Part shown: piece after piece, positions 52,803 to 62,900 of the stretch
Position numbering within the stretch: position 1 is the first letter of the stretch
Layout of the letters: each line of letters begins with the position of its first letter
NCBI GenBank assembly: GCA_051880615.1
Contig: JBJEOH010000019.1
Coordinates: forward strand, 62,001 to 126,000
Reading direction: 5' to 3'
Source: UBA7067 sp051880615
Lineage (GTDB): Bacteria; Bacillota; Clostridia; Oscillospirales; Acutalibacteraceae
DNA: 64,000 nt
Translations under genes and position numbers: made by a program
Notes under the pieces: model-generated
Database searches by the model: none
Seen by the model: the letters and a program-made list of their open reading frames with translations, nothing else
What the model was told of the DNA's origin: nothing

Positions 52803-54787
52803 TGAAAGCAAAAAAAACAGATTACAGAAAACACATACTGTATTTCTTTATTTCTACAGCAGTTTTTGTAATCCTGAATTTCCCATCTGAAAGCAACCTG
52901 TTTCACCTTGGCAGCGCTGATCTGCGCATTTCGGCAATCTATCCCGTAACTGCCGGTCTTATTATGGGTCCGTCAGGCGCATTGGGGTGTGCCGTCGGTA
53001 ACCTGCTGTCGGACTGTTTCGGGCATCTGAGTGTCTTATCAATATTCGGCGTTCTTGCAAACTTCCTCTATGCGTGGCTGCCGTATAAGCTGTGGCACAC
53101 TCTACTGCCTGTTGAAAAGCACAAGCCTAAATTCATCTCATCGGCGAACACAATGCTGAAATTTATCGTCATTACGATGTTTTCAACCCTTATTTCTATG
53201 GCGGTGCTTGCCTCCGGTTGTGAGCTTATAGGCTCTTACCGCTTTTTTGAATTTTTCCTCCCGACCTTGATGTGCAACCTCTTTTTCTCGCTTTTCGGCG
53301 GAACTACTCTGTTTCTTATTCTGACAAAGATTTTTAAAATCAAGCCGCTTGTACCCGAAAGAGTGTATAGGCACCGATACATACATAAAAGATACATTCC
53401 CGACTATATACTGTGCTCAATCACATTTTTGATTGTCGGACTCAGGGCAATTTACAATTTTTTCTCTTTTTGTAATCACACTGCCGATAGACCTCACGAT
53501 TTTCTGTGCAGCCTGTCAAAGTTTGCAGGCGATAACTTTGCCTATACCCTTGATATTGTTTGTATCGCCCTTGTTTTACTGCTTGCAGCACTGCCGCTTG
53601 TAAGAAGCCGACAGACAGACAGCGGCACATTTGCCCCGCCATCAACCAAAATGGATTTGCAAACGCAGATAATACTGGTGTTTTTTGTTTTCACTGCTAT
53701 ATGCAACTTTGTGCTTTTCTGTATTCTCGAATACATCTTTGTTGTGAATAAAATCTCACCGGCTACAAATGACGACCTGTATCACATAACGCTGACTGCT
53801 TTGTTCTACATAAACTTTATCGGCTTAATATTTATAGCTCTTTTGTATTTCGTCCTGAGAATGACGGAAAAAAAAGTTACAAAGCCTATAAGCTGCATTT
53901 GCGATTACTGCGACACCTTTGTGCAAAACGGGCTTGCGACAAAGCTTCCTGATTTTGGCAAAACAAGCACCGAAATTTCACACCTTGCAAGCTCCTATAA
54001 AAAAATGACCACAGATATTGTGCACTACATAGACAACATTGAACAGCAGACTAAGCGTGAGGAAAGTGCAAGAGCAACGCTTGAGGCAGCGGCAAAAATA
54101 CAGATGAATATTCTGCCGAAGCCACTTAAAAGCAACAGCTTTGAGATTAGCTCATACATAAAGCCTGCACAGGCTGTCGGCGGAGATTTTTATAACTTTG
54201 TGCAGCTCGACAGCAACAGACTTCTCGTCTGCATTGCCGATGTTTCGTCAAAGGGACTTCCTGCGGCGATATTTATGGCAGAGGCAAGCACGCTTGTAAA
54301 GTGCAACAAAGAGCTTTCGGCAGAGAAAATTCTGCACAACATAAACAATACACTTTGTGAAAACAACACAGAGAATATGTTTGTCACAATGTTTGTCGGC
54401 GTAATTGACGCCGAAAAGCGCACTCTTGAATTTGCAAATGCGGGTCATAATTTTCCGCTGATCCGCAACGAAAAAAAGGTTGTATGGCTTGAGTCAAAAC
54501 CTAATCTTGCGCTTGGGATGTTCCCCGGTGTCAAATATTCGCTTAATTCGATAAAGCTTGAAGATGATTTTAAGCTGTTCCTCTACACCGACGGCGTAAA
54601 CGAAGCCGAAAACGAGCAGGGTGAATTTTTCGGCAATGACAGGCTGATTGAGCTTTGCCGCTGTAAAGATACGGCGTCAGGCTCTGTTGAAAATCAGCTT
54701 GAGATAATAATTGACAGCATACACCGCTTTGCAGGCAACGCGAAGCAATCGGACGATATAACGGCGCTTTTGGTGAAAATTAAATAG
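52802..54787 (+). CDS. Membrane-bound PP2C (SpoIIE/RsbU-type) serine phosphatase
   Basis: A 661-residue protein. Residues 1-345 contain about eight or nine membrane helices. The first half (AIYPVTAGLIMGPSGALGCAVGNLLSD) recalls ECF-S or MASE-type sensor domains. A HAMP-like linker follows (about 355-430). The PP2C domain (about 435-660) starts at AAAKIQMNILPKPL and has metal Asp motifs GGDFYNF, IADVSSKGLPAA and LYTDGVNEAEN, plus DDITALLV. Such enzymes dephosphorylate STAS proteins. GGAGGAG precedes the ATG. Coupled to the kinase gene, it should sense something at the membrane and reverse that kinase's action. Confidence 0.9.
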   Translation: MKAKKTDYRKHILYFFISTAVFVILNFPSESNLFHLGSADLRISAIYPVTAGLIMGPSGALGCAVGNLLSDCFGHLSVLSIFGVLANFLYAWLPYKLWHTLLPVEKHKPKFISSANTMLKFIVITMFSTLISMAVLASGCELIGSYRFFEFFLPTLMCNLFFSLFGGTTLFLILTKIFKIKPLVPERVYRHRYIHKRYIPDYILCSITFLIVGLRAIYNFFSFCNHTADRPHDFLCSLSKFAGDNFAYTLDIVCIALVLLLAALPLVRSRQTDSGTFAPPSTKMDLQTQIILVFFVFTAICNFVLFCILEYIFVVNKISPATNDDLYHITLTALFYINFIGLIFIALLYFVLRMTEKKVTKPISCICDYCDTFVQNGLATKLPDFGKTSTEISHLASSYKKMTTDIVHYIDNIEQQTKREESARATLEAAAKIQMNILPKPLKSNSFEISSYIKPAQAVGGDFYNFVQLDSNRLLVCIADVSSKGLPAAIFMAEASTLVKCNKELSAEKILHNINNTLCENNTENMFVTMFVGVIDAEKRTLEFANAGHNFPLIRNEKKVVWLESKPNLALGMFPGVKYSLNSIKLEDDFKLFLYTDGVNEAENEQGEFFGNDRLIELCRCKDTASGSVENQLEIIIDSIHRFAGNAKQSDDITALLVKIK

Positions 54788-54795
54788 ATAAAAAT

Positions 54796-54830
54796 AAGCC
54801 TTACAGGTTTGCGTAAAACCTGTAAGGCTT
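54796..54830. terminator. Bidirectional terminator between phosphatase and STAS genes
   Basis: AAGCCTTACAGGTTT and AAACCTGTAAGGCTT form a perfect 15-bp stem. T runs lie downstream on both strands. Confidence 0.92.
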
Positions 54831-54852
54831 TATTTTGCGAAGAATATATCTC

Positions 54853-55152
54853 CTACTGCTCAATATTAAGAACCTCTGCAAGGCCTGTGAGAGTGATAAT
54901 ATCCAGAACATTCTCATTCGGGGTCTTTACAATGAAGCCGCCCTTATCTGCCATCAGCTTGTGTGCCGTAACAAGCGCTCTGATTCCTGCCGATGATATG
55001 TATTCAAGCTGGGATACATCGAGAATAATTTTCTCGCTGTCAGAAGCTGCCGCACTTATTTTTTCATTAAGCTCAGGCGAGGTCAGCGTATCAAGCCTGC
55101 CGTCAATCGCAATGGTTGTAATGTTGTTTTCCTTAGTTGTATTAATATTCAT
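54853..55152 (-). CDS. STAS-domain anti-sigma-factor antagonist
   Basis: A 99-residue single-domain protein of the SpoIIAA/RsbV class. IAIDGRLDTLTSPEL and the phospho-loop VSQLEYISSAGIRAL are diagnostic; Ser53 or Ser54 is the expected phosphate acceptor. ATG 55152 follows AGAGGTG; a GTG three codons earlier is less likely. It lies 17 bases after the MATE-kinase fusion gene on the same strand, so it belongs to the NRPS operon, and it faces the kinase-phosphatase pair. Confidence 0.92.
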   Translation of the reverse strand: MNINTTKENNITTIAIDGRLDTLTSPELNEKISAAASDSEKIILDVSQLEYISSAGIRALVTAHKLMADKGGFIVKTPNENVLDIITLTGLAEVLNIEQ

Positions 55153-55169
55153 TTTCAGCACCTCTTTTA

Positions 55170-56966
55170 TTATTCTGACAGCACTGCGGCTTTTACGCCC
55201 GATGCTGTCTGTTTTATATCCAGCTCAATTATGGTGTTGTTCATATTCAGCACTCTTATATAGCTGAGCTTTGTCGCTGTATTTTTTATCATATTGATTC
55301 CGCCGAGCCTGAACAGTCCCTCTTCTTCAGGCTTGTATTGCGTAGGGTCAAACGGCGCACCGTCGTCGCGGATTCGCAGAATCAGCCTGTCGTCAGACAT
55401 TGACAGGTTTATATCTATGTAATTTCGCTTCATCCGCTTGTAGCCGTAGCGTGAGATATTAACGGCTATTTCCTCGGCGGCAATGCCGATTATATTGGAA
55501 TTTTTGCCGTCTATGCCATTGTCAATGCAGCACTCAATCAGCGTTTCGGACACGCTCACAGCCTCCTGCTCACTGCCTCTTATCGTAATGTCGCATAGGC
55601 TTTCGCTGTCATTCTCGGGCAAAAGCAGAAGTCCCTTTTGCGGCAGCTTTCCCCGTTTTTGCTGAATTATCGTGAATACGCATACTACAAACAGTGTGAG
55701 AGCCTCGCTGAACACCGCGGCACTGCACACGCCGACAATTCCCCACAAATACAAAAGCAGGAATGTAATCGGGATAATCATTACAAGTCCCTGCAAAATT
55801 GTGTCGAGCGTTGCCGGTGCAGGCTTTAAAATAGTCTGATAATATGTTTGCAGGAATTTGTTAAATGCATAGAAGATAAAGCACAGGCTGAACAGGCGGA
55901 TACACATAAGCGCAGTGTCCATAAGCTCGGCGTTATTATAGCCGAACAGCCCTGCGACAAGCTGAGGGAACAGCAGGAACACAGCGGTCAGGAATGTGGT
56001 CAGCGCAACACACAGGATTATAACACGACGCACAAGCCGCCGTATTCCGTAGTAATCCTTTTCGCCGTAGAGTATTCCGCAGATAGTCTGCACAAGACCG
56101 ATAACGCCGCCGACAAACAGCTCGGCTATAAAAACGGAGTTTGTGCATACCGAGAAAATCTCCATCTCGTCCTGTCCGAGCAGGCGCACAACGCAGGTGT
56201 TGAGTATCAGCTCTTTTATCGCAAGCATAAGGAAAAACATACCCGACGGTGTTCCTGCCTTTATTGCCTCGGGCAGATTCTTAAAGCAGCTGCGTATATC
56301 CGCAGGCTTTAGGCTGAGCATACGCTTTTTTGACAGCGCATACGGAATCAGCAGAGCAAGTCCGCAGGTGTAGCCGATAATCGTTGACAGCGCAGTTCCG
56401 TACATTGCCATTGGGGTGAATGCAAGGAACAGAATATCGAGGGTTAAGTTGACGGCGTTTGCAATAATAAACATCATCGAGCCTAACACAGGGTTGTTGT
56501 CAACATTGAAGAAATAGCTGAACTGAATTGCAAGCGTTAAAAACGGTATGCCGAGTATATTCACAAGAAGATACGGATACAACAGCTCCTCGAGCTGCGG
56601 CGTGCCTGCAATCAGGTGAGCGAGCGGCCGTGACAGAAACGGCGCTGTTGCGCACAGCAGCAGCGAGATAAGAAACCCTGCCGCTATGCACGAGGAAAAC
56701 ACCTTATTCGCCTTTTTTACATCCCTTTTGCCGAGGTACACCGACGCCTGCGCACTGCCGCCTACTCCGAGTATGAACGCAGGCAGCTGTATAACATAAA
56801 GCACAGGCATACTCAGCGATATAGCCGCAAGCGCACTGCTGCCGAGCATATTGCCGACGATTATACCATCGACAACATTGCCGAGCTGCATAGCCACAAC
56901 CATTAAAACCCCGGGCAGAAGATAACTGTAGAATTTCTTTTTTAACAGGTAATCGTTTCTTTCCAT
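55170..56966 (-). CDS. MATE-family exporter fused to a C-terminal RsbW-like GHKL ATPase domain
   Basis: A 598-residue protein. Residues about 10-450 are a twelve-helix MATE exporter (LPGVLMVVAMQLGNVVDGIIVG at the first helix; second half near 235). Residues about 465-590 are a cytoplasmic GHKL domain with N box IAAEEIAVNISRYGYKR, G1 RDDGAPFDP and G2 LGGINMIKN. Ordinary MATE proteins end near residue 450. The start at 56966 is one base after the NRPS stop codon, so the two are coupled. It probably exports the NRPS product; the ATPase could phosphorylate or bind the adjacent STAS protein. Confidence 0.92.
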   Translation of the reverse strand: MERNDYLLKKKFYSYLLPGVLMVVAMQLGNVVDGIIVGNMLGSSALAAISLSMPVLYVIQLPAFILGVGGSAQASVYLGKRDVKKANKVFSSCIAAGFLISLLLCATAPFLSRPLAHLIAGTPQLEELLYPYLLVNILGIPFLTLAIQFSYFFNVDNNPVLGSMMFIIANAVNLTLDILFLAFTPMAMYGTALSTIIGYTCGLALLIPYALSKKRMLSLKPADIRSCFKNLPEAIKAGTPSGMFFLMLAIKELILNTCVVRLLGQDEMEIFSVCTNSVFIAELFVGGVIGLVQTICGILYGEKDYYGIRRLVRRVIILCVALTTFLTAVFLLFPQLVAGLFGYNNAELMDTALMCIRLFSLCFIFYAFNKFLQTYYQTILKPAPATLDTILQGLVMIIPITFLLLYLWGIVGVCSAAVFSEALTLFVVCVFTIIQQKRGKLPQKGLLLLPENDSESLCDITIRGSEQEAVSVSETLIECCIDNGIDGKNSNIIGIAAEEIAVNISRYGYKRMKRNYIDINLSMSDDRLILRIRDDGAPFDPTQYKPEEEGLFRLGGINMIKNTATKLSYIRVLNMNNTIIELDIKQTASGVKAAVLSE

Positions 56967-56967
56967 A

Positions 56968-59900
56968 TCAATCAACTCTTCCGTCAAAAAATCCCAGTGT
57001 AGCAAGTGCGTTCAAGGCGTTTGCAAGATATTGCTCGTTGATTATCGGCCACTTGAAGCCGAGCCTGTAAAGCGCCTTAGTTGTAAAGGAATTATCGTAG
57101 CCTATAAATTCCTCTGTTCTGTCACTGTCAGAGGTTGCATAGGAGATGAGTCCCGAAATAAGCATATTTTTTGTGTCGTCCTTTAATGCCGAATTGAGCG
57201 ACTCGATAAACTCCTTATCCTTTACTACCTCTATCTTTATTCCGCAGCTGTTAAGCAATTCAACAACATCGCCCATTTCAACGGTGTGACCGTTGCACGC
57301 CTGATAAACCGTGAATTTGCTGTTGGTGCCTGCAAGACACATTACTGCGGCGGCTGTGTAGTCAATCGGTGAAAATTCAACAGGCTCATCCATACCTGAA
57401 ACGGGGAACTTGCCGATAGCCGCATACGCGCGCAAAAATCTCATAAAGCCGTTTGTATTGGCGTTTACCTGAAACTCGCCGTCACTGTGGCGGCTCATCA
57501 GGTTGCCGACTCTCACTATCTTGCCGTCAAGACCGTCGTTGGCTACAGCCTCAAGCACAGCCTTTTCTGCACGGAATTTTGTATCAACATATTTATTCGA
57601 TAAATCCTGACCGAAGTACAGCTCGTTTTCGTGGATTTTCTTCTCGGGCGGGAATTTCCTGTTTACATTAACGCCTGCAACGCTTGTGGTTGAAACCTGC
57701 ACAAGCCGTCTGCCTGTTCTTATGCAGAACGCTATAAGGTTTTCAACACCCTTTACATTGATGCGCTCAAGGCTGTCGTCATTTGAGAAGTGCTTTACGC
57801 TTGCGGCACAGTTGATAACGGTCTTGAAATCGTATTTTTCAAGAGAAGCGATAATCTCTGTATCGGTAATATCGCCCTCAATCGGGATAATCCTGTCGCC
57901 GAACAAACTATCCATAGCATCGCTGAAATAGTAAACAAGCATACTCTTGAGTCTTGTTTTGATGCTTTCGGCATTACCTCGTCTTACAAGGCAATAAACC
58001 TTTGACCTTGTATGCTTTATTATCTCGTTGAGAATATGAATGCCGAGGAAGCCTGTTGCTCCTGTGAGCAGGACATCGCCTATATCTTTGTATTCAACCT
58101 CGTCAACGAATTGCGCGGTATTATACTGCAAAGCCTTGTCTACGCCCTCAAGCACAACCTCCTCCTGTTTCTCCTCAGCCTGTACCGACTTGCCCTGCTG
58201 CTTCAGAATATGCTGTTCAAGCAGCTCAACCGTCGGGTTGTCGAATATATCGCCGTAGGCAATCGGCAGGTTTTCGGTAAGCGCACGCATTGCAATCTTT
58301 GAGGCTGACAGCGATGTTCCGCCGATTTCAAAGAAGTTCTCGTCAATGCCTACCCTTTCAGCGCCGAGTGCGTTTGCGAACATATCGCTCAGCCGTTTCT
58401 GCAAGTCGTTCTTCGGTGCGGTGTATTCTCTCTCCTCAACGGTGAATTCAGGCTCGGGCAGAGCCTTTTTATTTATCTTGCCGTTTGGTGTAAGCGGCAA
58501 TGAATCAAGCTGAATGAGAACGCTCGGTATCATATAATATGTAAGCGAACGCTTCATATGCTCGGTAAGCTCGTTTTTGTCTATCTGCGTTGACGCGGTG
58601 AAGTAGCCGCAGAGGAACTGCCCCGACTTCGGGTTTTCCTTGACAAGCACAACGCTTCGGCTAATCTGCGGATATTCGTTCATTACGGCTTCAATCTCGT
58701 CAAGCTCCACTCTGAAGCCTCGCAGTTTTACCTGATTGTCAAGTCTGCCGAAGAACTCAATCTCGCCGTCCTTGTTGTAGCGTGCAAGGTCGCCGCTGCG
58801 GTAGGCTTTTCTGCCGTTTAGCGTGATGAACACGGCTGCCGTTTTCTCGGGGAGATTTACATATCCTCTGCCGACTCCGTCGCCGCAGATGACAAGCTCT
58901 CCCCTTGCGCCTGTGGGAAGAATGTTTCCGTTCATATCGCAGATATAGGCACGGACATTCGCCGCAGGCTTGCCGATTGTAACAGCGCCGCTGCCGTCCA
59001 TTACCTTTGAAATACAGCTTATTGTTGCCTCGGTTGGCCCGTAGCCGTTTACGATAACAGCATCGGGACTTGCCTTGTGAAGCTTTTCATACAAGGTCGG
59101 CGGGAAAGCCTCAGCGCCGAGGTCATACATTTTAACCCCTGCAAGAGCCTGAGCTGCCTGCGGCAAATCAACAAAGCTTGCTATGAATGACGGAGTACCC
59201 GACATAATAGCTACGCTGTTATCGGTTATCAGCTTGAACAGAGCAAGCGGATTGTGAATTTCCTCCTCGCCTGCCATACACACAGCCATACCGTTACAAA
59301 GCGGAATGTGAATTTCCATAAGCGAGAAGTCAAACGAAATTGAAGCAACCGACAGCGCAGTCTTGCCGAATGAAACGAAGTTCACAGTTTCGTAATTCAG
59401 CGGATTTGCGTCAACAAAGTTGCACAGGTTGCGGTGCTCAATCATAACGCCCTTTGGCGTGCCTGTTGAGCCTGATGTATAAATGATATATGCAAGGGAA
59501 TCAACGGGAACATCAACGCTCGGATTCTCCGCATTTTCATTTTCAAGCAGCTCTTTTACAGTAAGCGCAGTATATGGCTTTCCCTCAAACAGCTCGGCTC
59601 TCTCAGCTTTAATATCTTCTGTGGTAATAACAAAGCGGCTTTCGGAATCCTTAAGGCAGTAATCAATTCTGTCATCGGGATAATCGGGCAGCATCGGCAA
59701 AAACGCTCCGCCTGCTTTCATAATGCCGTATTCGGCAGATGCAACGGCTGTTATTCTCGGCAGGATAATACCCACAGGCTCACCGACAGTCAAGCCCTTT
59801 TCAATCAGCGAATGTGCAATTCTGTTCGCCTCGCTGTTAAGCTCGCTGTAGCTTAATTTCTTCCCGTCTGCTATAAAGGCGGTATTTTCTCCGTTCTTTT

Positions 59901-62900
59901 CCGCCTGCGCTTCAAACAATTTATGCACGGGAACAAAGCTTACGGGATAGTCGGTATGATTGAAGTCCTCTATTTCCTTTGCTGCCTGCGCGGAGAGCAT
60001 TGAAACCTCTTTGATGTATGTCTTTGTCAAAAACTCCTGCGTAACAACCGACAGGCAGTCAGCCATACCCATCATCAAATCCTGTGAATACATATCGGCA
60101 CGGTACTCAAACATAAATACAATTTTGCCGTTTCTGATGATTGTATCAATCGAAATCGGGGACTTCGCCGTGTCAAGGCTCATAACAACGCTTTCAGCCT
60201 TTTCGCCGCCTATCGTATCAAATTCAAAGCTGTCGCCCTGATATGCAAAAATTATATCAGCATTGATGTCGTAGGCTCTTGAAATTTCTGCAAAAGAATA
60301 TATATCGTTCGACATACTCTCCATAAGCTGATTTTTTGTTTCAAGGAGCAAGTCGATAATCTTCCGCTCACCGTTTGTATTGCAGTGAACAGGGAAAGTT
60401 TTAACGAGCATTGTAACGGATCTTGCAAGGCGCGAATCATTCCTGCCGTTGTAGATTGTGGTAAACAGCGCCTCGTCCTTGTAATCATACTTTGCAAGCA
60501 CAAGTCCGAACACGGCGTTGAAAAACGCGTTGAGCGTAACGCCGTTGTCATCACAGTATTTCTTCACGCTTTCAATCGGCAGGTCACATTCAAGCTCACA
60601 CCTGCCGACAGACGGTATCGGCTCGCTCTTATCCTTGACAGGCAGAAAGTCGCTGTCACAACCGCTGAATATTGAATCGTAATATGCCTTCGCCTTTGTA
60701 TAAGCCTCGCTCTTTCTCGCCTTTTCCTCGTCAAGCGCAGCTTCAAAGCCTGTGTAGCTCTCGGTTTCAACTGTCTTGCCGTCATAAAAGCTGTTGATGT
60801 CCTCAAGTATAACAGCCTCAGAAGTACCGTCGCAGATGATGTGGTGGAAATCGAGGAACAGGTAGTTTGCATTACTTGTTTTATATATTTTTGCCCTATA
60901 GAGGTTACTGTCCAATATTTTGTATGGTAGTACAAGCTTTGAGTTTTCGGGCAGCTCAGCACATTCTATAATTTCTACCACTGGCTCATCACTGTCGTTC
61001 CTTGCGGCTCTTATGTCGCCGTCCTTATTTAAAAACAGCTTTGTTTTAAGATACGGGTGAGCGTTGATTGTGCTTTCGACAGCCGCTTTGAGTCTTTCAA
61101 TATCAACCTTATCGCTCAGCTTGAAAAGGTAGGGAATATTATAGATTGTTGAGCCGGGGTTTGCGGCACATTCAACAAAAATGCCGCTTTGGGTCTGCGT
61201 AATCGGATAGTCGGGGAGAATGTCGTATTTCTCGCTCTTCTCAGCGACTGAAAGGAACTTTTCAAGCTTTAATATCGTGTTGTTTTGCTTTAAATCATTT
61301 ATTTTGATTGCAGTGTCAAATGCCTTTGACAGCAGTACATTCAGCCTTATTGCGCCGATTGAAGTTACACCTGCATAGAAGATGTCGGTTGTGATGCCGA
61401 AATTGTCGGAGCCGATAACCTCGCTTATGCAGTCAAATATTTTCTGCTGAACCTCATTTTCGGGCGGTGTTATCTTCTCCGCCTGCTTTTGCGGTACAGG
61501 CAATGCTCGCTTGTTGACCTTTTGATTCTGGTTAAGCGGAATTTTGTCAATCTGCATTGTAACAGCAGGCACCATATACGGCGGCTTGTTTGCAAGGATA
61601 AAACTGTTAAGCTCATCTATATTGACCGTTTTATCGGACACCACATAAGCCGCAATGAATTTTCCGCCGCCAGCCTCGTCAAACGCCGCAACGGTTGCGT
61701 CCTTGATGTCGGGAAACTCGCGGATAATGCGCTCAACCTCCGAAAGCTCAATTCTGAAGCCTCTGATTTTCACCTGACCGTCGTTTCTGCCGACAAAATC
61801 GATATTTCCGTCGGGCAAAAAGCGCACAATATCGCCTGTTCTGTAAACTCTTTCATATCCTTTTTCGTCGGTAAACGGGTTTTCTATAAAGGTCTTTTCG
61901 TTCTGCTCGGGACGGTTCAAGTACCCTCTTGAAACGCCGTGACCCGATACCCACAATTCACCCGGAACACACGGCGGCAAGCGTCTGCCCTGCTTATCAA
62001 CAACATAAAGCTTTGTGTTGTCAAGTGCCTTGCCGATAGGCACTCTGTCATAATCTTTGTGAATAGGGAACGCTGTTGTAAAAATAGTACATTCGGTAGG
62101 ACCGTAAACATTATAAAAGCTGAATTCCCTTTGCGGATTTACCGGAACAAGCTTTTCGCCGCCGACAGACAAGTGCTGTAAGGATTTGCAATTTGCTTCA
62201 AGTGCAAACTGTCTGCCTACCTGCGTTGTCATAAAGCTGTGAGTAATGCCGTTTTCGTTGAAGTATCTGTCAATCGCCAATAAATCAAGTCGGATTGACT
62301 CATCAATGATATACACAGCCGCACCTGTTGTCAGCGCAGGGTACATATCCATCATATTCGCGTCAAAGCCGTAGCTTGCGTAAGCCGCAACCTTTGAGTG
62401 CGGTGTGAGATTGTAGTAGTTTCTGTACCAGTTGCAGAACGACACAATGTTCCTGTGCTCAAGCATACAGCCCTTTGGCGTTCCCGTTGAGCCTGATGTG
62501 TAGAGCATAATGAACAAGTCCTCAGGCTTGGGATTTGTGCTGATTTTCTCACAGCTCGAAAGATTTGGTATATCCTCAAGAAGAAGCACCTTTCCCTTGT
62601 AGTTCGGCACACGCTCAAGCAAGGCTTTATCGGCAATCAGCAGTTTTACACCCGCGTCCTGCATCATAAATTCAAGTCGCTCTGTCGGGTATGACGGGTC
62701 AAGCGGCTGATATGCCGCACCAGACTTTAATACACCGAGAGAAGCAAGCACCATATATTCACATCTCGGGATAAGAACCGATATAACATCTTCTGTTCCG
62801 ATTCCGAGCGAGGAAATATATGCGCCGATTCTCTCTGAAATTTCATCAGCCTCTTTGTATGTATAGCTTTTGTCAAGATAGACAACTGCTGTGTTGTCAG

